DNA of 5,275 nucleotides from a bacterium (lineage in GTDB: Bacteria > Spirochaetota > UBA4802 > UBA5550): positions 1 through 5,275 of the forward strand of contig JAAENB010001190.1 of assembly GCA_024224995.1 (NCBI GenBank), in the 5' to 3' direction. This document shows positions 1-4,405 of this stretch, in pieces (within the stretch, counting starts at the first letter, position 1; every line of letters begins with the position of its first letter). The translations under genes were made by a program, and so were the position numbers. Under the pieces are notes generated by a model. It saw nothing but the letters and a program-made list of their open reading frames with translations. It was not told the DNA's origin and did no database searches.

Positions 1-66
1 ATCTGCGGAGGTATTGCTCCGGCCATAGGTTACATTCCGGGTTCATATACCTTATATATGACGTAC

Positions 67-93
67 TATTTAGTTTCTAATCTATTTTTTCCC
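67..93 (+). repeat. 27-bp direct repeat, left copy
   Basis: This segment matches 249-275 at 26 of 27 positions (A at 79 against G at 261), 182 bp apart. It contains ATTTAGTTTCT followed by an A/T-rich stretch ending in TTTTTTCCC. Sequence similarity stops at both ends of the copy. Its 11-bp core at 68-78 is also complementary to 118-128, so this copy and the right copy compete for the same partner. Confidence 0.85.
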
Positions 94-117
94 TGCTTCG
101 CAGGGTCCGCACTCTCA

Positions 118-260
118 AGAAACTAAATTTTGCTTGTGCGCGGGTCTGGAAGTATCCCCTCTTCTAAATGCTGCGGAACTCCCTCCGGTCAAACAGTCCT
201 CACATTTAGAAGAGGGGATACTTCCAGACCAGATGCAGCTCGCAATATTATTTAGTTTCT
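118..260. repeat. 143-bp palindromic element with perfect 28-bp inverted repeat
   Basis: The core is a perfect inverted repeat, with arms 143-170 and 203-230 (28 bp each, no mismatch) around a 32-nt loop. The loop contains a weak secondary pairing, GGAACT with AGTCC. The outermost 11 bp are also inverted (AGAAACTAAAT at 118-128, ATTTAGTTTCT at 250-260). Short paired blocks between them (TTGC/GCAA at 130-133 and 242-245; TGC/GCA at 137-139 and 235-237) make the whole element one imperfect long hairpin. The layout resembles a MITE-like element or a REP/BIME-type palindrome. No transposase is present in the window and no clear short target-site duplication is seen. A retron-like non-coding RNA is conceivable from shape alone, but no reverse transcriptase is visible. 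Confidence 0.8.
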
Positions 261-275
261 GATCTATTTTTTCCC
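249..275 (+). repeat. 27-bp direct repeat, right copy
   Basis: This is the second copy of the 67-93 repeat, with one substitution. Its core at 250-260 is the right terminal arm of the palindromic element at 118-260. A T6 run lies at 267-272, shortly after that arm, so a plus-strand transcript would carry a long hairpin followed by a short U-tract. The spacing is longer than in a canonical intrinsic terminator. Confidence 0.85.
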
Positions 276-370
276 GGCCATCCGGTGTCTGAGCGGAGCC
301 GAAGACCACGGGGTCAGCTGCTCTGAAGCAGCAGCACAGGTTCTACGAATATGGTTTGAAAGCCCCGCCC

Positions 371-392
371 AAAAAACCTCGAACCTTGAACT
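371..392 (-). repeat. Degenerate heptamer repeat after AMMECR1 stop
   Basis: On the minus strand, 6 nt past the TAA stop, three 7-nt units follow: AGTTCAA, GGTTCGA, GGTTTTT. They fit a GGNNCRA pattern, with the last unit decayed. The same period and pattern occur after two other genes in the window. No intrinsic terminator hairpin is evident between this gene and the repeat block to its left. With few units, this copy is the weakest of the three. Confidence 0.5.
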
Positions 393-398
393 TTCTTT

Positions 399-965
399 TT
401 ATACCATCCTCAATTCCTTTTCGCCAAAGACCTGGGCAGAGAACTTTTCTAATTTGGTGTCGGGATCTTTCCAGGCAGCGGCCGTTAATCCTGCTTTAAA
501 ACAGGTATGCTGAAGAAAAGTATCGCGATCCCAGCCCTGCTCCACCGGTACCTGGGGAAGCAGAAGCCCGGAGTTAAATCCCTGTGAAATGATGAGCCCG
601 TCCCGTCCTACTTTGATATCGGAAATATCCTTTACCGCTTCAATAGGACTCAGGACCGAGATCTCTATATCAATATCCGGATACTCTTCCGCGCTTAAGG
701 GCCGAAAGCGCGGATCTTTAAAGGCCGATGACGCTGCCATGTCGGTTATTGTTGCAGGGATCTCTTTTACTCCCTTTATATACCCTATGCAGCCCCGCAG
801 CTGCCCCTTTATATGCAGGGTCACAAAAGCCCCGCATTTTTCCTTAAAGATGAGATCACTAAAATCGGGCTCATCTGCGGGTACTTCCTGAGACAATGCC
901 CTGGCAATAGTATTCCGGGCCAGTTTTAACAGGCTCTCCTGCTGTGTTCTGTTCAATTCTATCAT
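399..965 (-). CDS. AMMECR1-domain protein (AmmeMemoRadiSam system protein A type)
   Basis: The product is 188 aa, the usual length of bacterial and archaeal single-domain AMMECR1 proteins. Family signatures are visible: GAFVTL (45-50), LRGCIGY (56-62, the hallmark motif), DPRFRPLS (84-91), DIEISVLSP (99-107), GLLLPQVPVEQGWD (133-146) and CFKAGL (155-160). There is no signal peptide or membrane segment, so it should be cytoplasmic. In many anaerobes this family is encoded with a Memo-like protein and a radical SAM enzyme, and the joint function is not established; neither partner is in this window. The ATG at 963-965 is chosen because GAGGTGG lies 4 nt upstream on the minus strand. The gene diverges from the lipase, and a candidate promoter lies at 1017-1043. 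Family assignment is confident; biochemical role is unknown. Confidence 0.93.
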   Translation of the reverse strand: MIELNRTQQESLLKLARNTIARALSQEVPADEPDFSDLIFKEKCGAFVTLHIKGQLRGCIGYIKGVKEIPATITDMAASSAFKDPRFRPLSAEEYPDIDIEISVLSPIEAVKDISDIKVGRDGLIISQGFNSGLLLPQVPVEQGWDRDTFLQHTCFKAGLTAAAWKDPDTKLEKFSAQVFGEKELRMV

Positions 966-1016
966 TATGCCACCTCAATTTAACAGGGAATTTTTTGAAT
1001 AATCGCGATATCTTTC

Positions 1017-1043
1017 TTTATATACTGTTGCTGCCCCTGTCAA
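1017..1043 (-). promoter_or_regulatory. Candidate sigma-70 promoter for the AMMECR1 gene
   Basis: On the minus strand a perfect TTGACA (1038-1043) is followed after 15 nt by TATAAA (1017-1022). The predicted start near 1010 gives a leader of about 45 nt. The spacer is shorter than the optimal 17 nt, which lowers confidence. An 8-bp palindrome, ATCGCGAT (1002-1009), sits at the predicted start and may or may not be an operator. Confidence 0.45.
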
Positions 1044-1068
1044 TGATTAATTATCCCAAAAAAAACGC

Positions 1069-1097
1069 TTGCTCTTTATGGCAAAAAGCTCTATATT
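1069..1097 (+). promoter_or_regulatory. Candidate sigma-70 promoter for the lipase gene
   Basis: TTGCTC (1069-1074), a 17-nt spacer and TATATT (1092-1097) form a plausible sigma-70 promoter. The predicted start near 1104 is only about 15 nt ahead of the ATG and just before the Shine-Dalgarno sequence, giving a very short leader. This site and the minus-strand candidate are back to back without overlapping. Confidence 0.4.
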
Positions 1098-1118
1098 TTC
1101 AACCAGGAGGATAAATCT

Positions 1119-2222
1119 ATGAATACCTACGTACAAATGACCTTACTTGCCTATTTCGCTTACATGGATTTCTGGAATACCGATTGTGCTGCCCTGGAAA
1201 AAGACCTCACAGACACGCTCCTTTCGGTAAAAGAAGACCTGGAAATTGATGAAATTTCCTGGGGGCCTGTTGCTCACAAACAGGACATACAAATCTTTAC
1301 CGACAGCCTTGTCTATATTGTTAAAAACTCCGGTAATGATGCTCCGGCGGAATATACTATCGTGATCCGGGGCACCAACCCCGTATCCCTTTTTAGCTGG
1401 ATCTTCGAGGATTTTACCGTTGGCGGCCAGACTCCCTGGTACAGGCAGTCTCCTCACACAAAAGCCAAACATGCGTATATTTCAAAAGCAAGCGATACTT
1501 CCCTGGCCATTCACAAAAACCTGAAATATAACGGCCAGACCATCTTGAGCTGGCTTACCACTACTCTTGCAGGCCTGCCGGGTAAAAACATGAAACTGAA
1601 TGTCACGGGCCACAGCCTGGGCGGTACCATGACCCCTACCCTGGCGCTCTGGCTCTATGATGAACTGGCTGCTCAAGGGCTGGAAAAAAATGTTGATATT
1701 AATATTCACTCGCTGGCCGGCCTTACGGCAGGAAACGAAGCTTTTGTGGAGTATACCGATTTCATATTTGGAAACAAACTGAACCGCTATGCCAATCACC
1801 TGGACGTGGCAACTCATACCTGGATAGAACATGCGGTGGCCGATCTTCTTCCGGTAATTTACAGCCCCAAGGTTGTTCTGAATGAAATCGAAACGGACAT
1901 TCTTAACTTTTTCAGTGAACAAGTGCGGGCGCTGGGATACACTCAGCCGGGAATAGATGTCCCCATTGAGTCTGCTGTTTTCGACCATTTACTGTTCAAA
2001 AATTATACCCTTCAGGCAATTTATCAGCATGTTGTTCCCTATCCCCGGGCCGCATACAAAGAGGCCCCCCATACCATTATCAAGATCATTGCTACGATCC
2101 TGAAGGATCTGATCTTTAAAACCGACATTAGTGATATTAACGGAAAGAGCCTCTCCATTGGTGATGACGACCTGAAGACTATTACTGATATATTACTAGA
2201 TGAGATTGAGAAAGAATTTTGA
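1119..2222 (+). CDS. Class 3 (fungal-type) lipase family alpha/beta-hydrolase
   Basis: The 367-aa product is a serine hydrolase predicted to cleave ester bonds in acylglycerols or related lipids; the actual substrate is unknown. The nucleophile elbow GHSLGG at 164-169 gives Ser166, preceded by KLNVT as in the family. IVIRGTN (81-87) matches the conserved strand and RGT segment near the oxyanion hole. AGLTAGNEAF (200-209) aligns with the family's PxxGN-F block, Asp229 in LDVATH is the likely acid, and His304 in YQHVVPYP is a candidate catalytic His (inferred by order, less certain). No signal peptide or lipobox is visible, so it is cytoplasmic or exported by a route not apparent here. AGGAGG at 1105-1110, 8 nt before ATG, supports the start. 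It converges with the propeller gene. Its 3' end carries a heptamer-repeat tail rather than a recognisable terminator. Confidence 0.88.
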   Translation: MNTYVQMTLLAYFAYMDFWNTDCAALEKDLTDTLLSVKEDLEIDEISWGPVAHKQDIQIFTDSLVYIVKNSGNDAPAEYTIVIRGTNPVSLFSWIFEDFTVGGQTPWYRQSPHTKAKHAYISKASDTSLAIHKNLKYNGQTILSWLTTTLAGLPGKNMKLNVTGHSLGGTMTPTLALWLYDELAAQGLEKNVDINIHSLAGLTAGNEAFVEYTDFIFGNKLNRYANHLDVATHTWIEHAVADLLPVIYSPKVVLNEIETDILNFFSEQVRALGYTQPGIDVPIESAVFDHLLFKNYTLQAIYQHVVPYPRAAYKEAPHTIIKIIATILKDLIFKTDISDINGKSLSIGDDDLKTITDILLDEIEKEF

Positions 2223-2235
2223 AGGAAGGAAAACA

Positions 2236-2265
2236 GGAGAAAGGAACAGGGAAAAAGGTACAAGG
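2236..2265 (+). repeat. Degenerate heptamer repeat after lipase stop
   Basis: Starting 13 nt after the TGA stop, GG recurs at exact 7-nt steps (2236, 2243, 2250, 2257, 2264): GGAGAAA, GGAACAG, GGAAAAA, GGTACAA, GG. Each unit matches GGNNCAA with at most one mismatch. The tract is almost all purine on the sense strand. It forms an imperfect inverted repeat with 2291-2319, because the same heptamer follows the oppositely oriented propeller gene. Confidence 0.65.
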
Positions 2266-2290
2266 CGGGACTCCGTAAAAAGATCTTACA

Positions 2291-2319
2291 CTTGCCCCTT
2301 GCCCCTTGTTCCTTGCTCC
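2291..2319 (-). repeat. Heptamer repeat after propeller-gene stop
   Basis: On the minus strand four tandem units follow without interruption: GGAGCAA, GGAACAA, GGGGCAA, GGGGCAA, then G. All four fit GGNNCAA exactly. The first G of the first unit is the last base of the TAG stop codon, so the repeat abuts the coding sequence. Aligned against 2234-2264, about 23 of 31 positions pair. A weak long hairpin could therefore act as a bidirectional transcription end, though no clear U-tract is present. Confidence 0.75.
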
Positions 2320-3242
2320 TACTTTACCTTATACGCCACTACCCGGTTGTCGAAAAAAGTGGGTATTAAAAGCAGGTTCTTTTCTATTATATATTCTATA
2401 TCTGCGGCATTGATCTTTGCTGCTGTTGTATCGAGCAATTTTTCTTTCTCTTTTCCCGTACAGATACGGTGAACCGCTCCCGCCCAATCAGAGATTATAA
2501 AATTTCCCTTTCCATCGGGAACGAGGCCGTCTATTTTTCCCGTATTCTTAATGAGAAGAGTCAGCTTTTTTGCCCCCGTGTCCATGCTCATTACGGCGTT
2601 CTTTGTTCCAATGAGAACTTTCTCCTTATGGACCAGTACTCCGTTTGGTGTATCAAGCTCTTTACTGTCAATGAAGACCGCCAGTTTCCCGTCTTTGATG
2701 CTGTATATTCTGGTATCATGCATATCGGAAATATAGACGACGCCTTTCGCGTCAATGGAAATATCATTCAGGAACTTTGCCTGTGCCGCGGGGTAGCGTT
2801 TGGTGATAGAACCTTTGGCTATGTCTATCTGCACCACTTCATCGATATCCGTTACATACAGTGATTCTTTATACACGCCCATTCCCTTTGGCGCGTTCAG
2901 TCCTGTTACCCATTTCAGGGTTTGGATCTTGCCGTCAAGAGTGACCTTTGCTATAAAACCGTTCCCGTCTTTTTCAAGGGGCTTGCCATTGATATTTGCC
3001 ACATACAAAATATCTTTTTCTTTATGGTAACAAACCGATTCAGGCGTAAGGAGTTCCTGTGGAGTTGCCCAGACCTGTTCCAGGGCCTTGTTCTGCGCTA
3101 CGGCGTTTCCGGCAGGAGCTTTACCCGCGTCTTTACAGCCAATTAACAGGATTATTATCCCAAAGAACCATAGACTTCTTGTGTGTTTTGTGTTCATTTT
3201 TTTCATGATTTTCATGATTTTCATGATTTTCATGATTTTCAT
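2319..3242 (-). CDS. Lipoprotein SMP-30/gluconolactonase-like beta-propeller
   Basis: The 307-aa product begins with a repeated Met-Lys-Ile leader. A hydrophobic stretch (24-34) follows, then the lipobox LIGC with Cys36 as the lipidation site; Lys37 at +2 is compatible with outer-membrane sorting. The mature part has strand repeats typical of a six-bladed propeller of the SMP-30/gluconolactonase/LRE group. Residues corresponding by context to the metal and substrate site are present: Glu68 in PESV, Asn159 in FLND, Asn200 in TPNGV and Asp238 in IDGL. A lactonase or related hydrolase in the envelope is plausible, but a non-enzymatic ligand-binding propeller is not excluded. The start at 3240-3242 is favoured because AGGAGG lies 6 nt upstream on the minus strand. 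The later in-frame ATGs in the repeat lack a Shine-Dalgarno sequence of their own. Confidence 0.85.
   Translation of the reverse strand: MKIMKIMKIMKIMKKMNTKHTRSLWFFGIIILLIGCKDAGKAPAGNAVAQNKALEQVWATPQELLTPESVCYHKEKDILYVANINGKPLEKDGNGFIAKVTLDGKIQTLKWVTGLNAPKGMGVYKESLYVTDIDEVVQIDIAKGSITKRYPAAQAKFLNDISIDAKGVVYISDMHDTRIYSIKDGKLAVFIDSKELDTPNGVLVHKEKVLIGTKNAVMSMDTGAKKLTLLIKNTGKIDGLVPDGKGNFIISDWAGAVHRICTGKEKEKLLDTTAAKINAADIEYIIEKNLLLIPTFFDNRVVAYKVK
3207..3242 (-). repeat. Tandem 9-bp repeat of start-codon unit
   Basis: On the minus strand ATGAAAATC is repeated four times without change, then followed by ATGAAA and, two codons later, another ATG. The unit is three codons long, so copy-number change keeps the reading frame. 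It adds or removes both Met-Lys-Ile residues and in-frame start codons directly downstream of the Shine-Dalgarno sequence. The repeat forms the positively charged n-region of the lipoprotein signal peptide. Confidence 0.9.
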
Positions 3243-3289
3243 CTTTCTCCTCCTGAAATTCGTAATATGTGTGCTTGTTATATTTTGAA

Positions 3290-3318
3290 TATTTAGAATT
3301 GAATAGATGAATAGTCAA
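3290..3318 (-). promoter_or_regulatory. Candidate promoter of the propeller gene
   Basis: On the minus strand TTGACT (3313-3318) is followed by a 17-nt spacer and TAAATA (3290-3295), a good -35 with a weak -10. Immediately upstream of the -35, AGATAAATT occurs twice on the plus strand (3318-3326 and 3328-3336), exactly 10 bp apart. The pair could serve as an A/T-rich UP element or as a direct-repeat regulator site; it also overlaps the base of the upstream terminator. Confidence 0.4.
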
Positions 3319-3332
3319 GATAAATTTAGATA

Positions 3333-3375
3333 AATTATTGCCCGGGATCAAACCTGTTGATCACCGGCAATAATT
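3333..3375 (-). terminator. Probable intrinsic terminator of the outer-membrane protein gene
   Basis: A long hairpin has an inner 6-bp stem GATCAA/TTGATC with a 5-nt loop (3346-3362). Four GC pairs continue it after a one-base bulge, then eight more pairs (TTATTGC/GCAATAA and one outer pair) after a second bulge. In total there are about 18 pairs over 3333-3375. On the minus strand it lies 33 nt past the stop and is followed by a moderately U-rich stretch (TTTATCTAAATTTATC). It separates this gene from the propeller gene. The stem is nearly symmetric, so plus-strand function is possible but unneeded. Confidence 0.6.
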
Positions 3376-3408
3376 ATCTTAATGAGAGGATTTAATCAGA
3401 AGCTTTTA

Positions 3409-4269
3409 TCAGAAGCTATGACTTGCGGCAATGGTTCCCCATATTTTATGATACACGTTGTAGGTACCATTATTATACCAGTCTTCATCCGGCAGAATAG
3501 CACAGTTGAGACTTGCGCTTAATGCTGTACCTTTTAGACTCACCGCAAAGGATGAATTTACCGTAATATCACTAATACCGGATTTTGTAACGTCCCCGGC
3601 AGTTGATTTACTTTTTACAACGGCACTGTTAAAATACCCTGCTCCTGCCCCAAAAGAGAGGCTGCAAATATCATGGAGCTTAAATGTATGCCCCATATCC
3701 AATCTAATATAAAAATCTTTATACGTATCTCTATCGCCATCACGATCATCAATATGAATATCGTGACTATATGAGATCTTTGGTTTAAGGATAATGCTGT
3801 CCAGCTGAAACCAGGCAGTGAGAATCGCAAAACTGTTATCGTAACTTTTTCCAATAGATTTTTGATTCTCGTCTTTTGAATTAATTTTCCATATAAACCA
3901 TCCGTTGGCTCCAAAAGAAAAAAGATCTTTAACGGTATAGCTATAGGCTGCGTAAAAATCCGCAGCATAATTGACTTTATTACCGTCAGTAGCGCCGTCA
4001 TAATCCGGGAGCTCCGCAAGGAATCCAAGAGATACGCCCGTATCAAAAAGACTCACACTTACTGTGGGAAAAAAGGCCCCCTGCCCGCCATAAACATCAT
4101 ACCCTCTCCAAAAGTGCAAACTTGAATACGTAAGCCCCGCGGATAAACCAATTTTTGCCGGCTCCTCAGCTGCTGCAGTTTCTTCTTCCTGAGCTGATAC
4201 GATAGAAGAAAAACAAAGCTGACAAATCATTAAGCTTATCAATGCTCCTAAACCAAAAAAATATTTCAT
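3409..4269 (-). CDS. Outer-membrane beta-barrel protein, putative porin (TorF/Gcw_chp-like)
   Basis: The 286-aa product starts with a signal peptide (charged MK, hydrophobic core 4-24, likely cleavage VSA|QEE after residue 26). A short acidic Glu/Ala linker (28-36) follows, then alternating amphipathic strands rich in Tyr, Phe and Gly. It ends in Phe (SHSF), the usual BAM-recognition residue of barrel proteins. The early motif SSLHFWRGYDVYGG (49-62) resembles the strand and WRG turn of TorF-family putative porins; this link is from memory of the family and is tentative. An Asp-rich loop, DDRDGDRD (174-181), could bind a cation. AGGAGG lies 7 nt before ATG on the minus strand. Promoter and terminator are both visible, so it appears monocistronic. 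Just past the end, ATCAGAAGCT is duplicated (3395-3404 and 3408-3417), repeating the final Ser-Phe-stop sequence. Confidence 0.85.
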   Translation of the reverse strand: MKYFFGLGALISLMICQLCFSSIVSAQEEETAAAEEPAKIGLSAGLTYSSLHFWRGYDVYGGQGAFFPTVSVSLFDTGVSLGFLAELPDYDGATDGNKVNYAADFYAAYSYTVKDLFSFGANGWFIWKINSKDENQKSIGKSYDNSFAILTAWFQLDSIILKPKISYSHDIHIDDRDGDRDTYKDFYIRLDMGHTFKLHDICSLSFGAGAGYFNSAVVKSKSTAGDVTKSGISDITVNSSFAVSLKGTALSASLNCAILPDEDWYNNGTYNVYHKIWGTIAASHSF

Positions 4270-4291
4270 ACAATAACCTCCTTGAAATATT
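4260..4291 (-). promoter_or_regulatory. Potential mRNA hairpin presenting the ribosome binding site
   Basis: In the minus-strand transcript AAUAUUUC (4284-4291) can pair with GAAAUAUU (4260-4267), a perfect 8-bp stem. The 16-nt loop holds the AGGAGG Shine-Dalgarno sequence and the first two bases of the AUG. The stem is AU-rich with a single GC pair, so it would be only marginally stable. It may tune translation, or be a by-product of A/T-rich sequence. Confidence 0.35.
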
Positions 4292-4317
4292 AAAATCCTG
4301 CTTCGTTAACTAATAAT

Positions 4318-4346
4318 AGTATACTCTATTAATATTTCCAATTCAA
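4318..4346 (-). promoter_or_regulatory. Sigma-70 promoter of the outer-membrane protein gene
   Basis: On the minus strand TTGAAT (4341-4346), a 17-nt spacer and TATACT (4318-4323) closely match the sigma-70 consensus. An A-rich run just upstream (A8 at 4347-4357 with neighbours) resembles an UP element. The predicted start near 4311 gives a leader of roughly 42 nt. A 10-bp inverted repeat (GAAATATTAA at 4284-4293, TTAATATTTC at 4329-4338) has one arm in the promoter spacer and could be an operator. Confidence 0.65.
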
Positions 4347-4377
4347 GTTTTTTTTCTTTTAGATAGTTTAGGTGGCT

Positions 4378-4405
4378 GGAAAATTATCTCCCGGGCCCGA
4401 GAGAT
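4378..4405 (-). terminator. Intrinsic terminator of the DUF362 gene
   Basis: The minus-strand transcript forms AUCUCUCG-GGCC-CGGGAGAU, an 8-bp stem with a 4-nt loop, followed by AAUUUUCC. The stem begins at the final A of the UGA stop codon. One pair is U-G on this strand but would be a C-A mismatch on the other, so the hairpin favours the minus-strand direction. Confidence 0.7.

Larger units (their letters stand above)
1..398. other. Non-coding, hairpin-rich intergenic block
   Basis: No reading frame here is convincing. The longest frames run through a perfect palindrome and direct repeats, which indicates structure rather than protein. Visible hairpins are 43-61 (TCATATA/TATATGA, 5-nt loop), 91-105 (CCCTGC-TTC-GCAGGG), the large palindrome at 118-260, and 317-332 (GCTGCT-CTGA-AGCAGC). 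A T-tract precedes the 91-105 hairpin on the plus strand, so it is not a standard plus-strand terminator. The block lies downstream of the AMMECR1 gene. It could be a decayed non-autonomous mobile element, an array of intergenic repeats, or a structured RNA; the sequence does not decide between these. Confidence 0.6.

Noticed and set aside
91..105. CCCTGC-TTC-GCAGGG hairpin next to T6 as an intrinsic terminator
   Set aside because: The T-tract precedes the hairpin on the plus strand and becomes an A-tract after it on the minus strand, so neither direction has the hairpin-then-U order.
1..126. Plus-strand frame open from the left edge to a TAA at 124-126, possibly the end of a gene
   Set aside because: It is only 41 codons and reads through the left 27-bp repeat and the 91-105 hairpin. 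The residues show no recognisable domain. The absence of a stop may be chance; the left flank would settle it.
143..230. Retron msr-msd RNA
   Set aside because: The long hairpin with outer complementary arms fits in outline only. No reverse transcriptase gene is in the window and the conserved priming context could not be identified.
115..309. Minus-strand 64-codon open frame across the palindrome
   Set aside because: It runs through both arms of the perfect 28-bp inverted repeat and a direct repeat, has no good Shine-Dalgarno sequence, and its product resembles no family I know.
589..891. 100-codon plus-strand frame inside the AMMECR1 gene
   Set aside because: It is the antisense shadow of a gene with clear family motifs and has no supporting ribosome binding site.
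1002..1009. ATCGCGAT palindrome as a defined operator
   Set aside because: It is only 8 bp, and the same octamer also occurs inside the AMMECR1 gene near 523-530, so it is not specific to the promoter.
1482..1988. 168-codon minus-strand frame inside the lipase
   Set aside because: It is antisense to the catalytic region of a well-supported lipase and has no recognisable domain.
3201..3242. The 9-bp repeats as a CRISPR array
   Set aside because: Units are contiguous with no spacers and lie within a coding start.
3615..4046. 143-codon minus-strand frame within the outer-membrane protein gene
   Set aside because: It is on the same strand in a shifted frame. The main frame has a signal peptide, strong Shine-Dalgarno, promoter and terminal Phe; the alternative has none of these.
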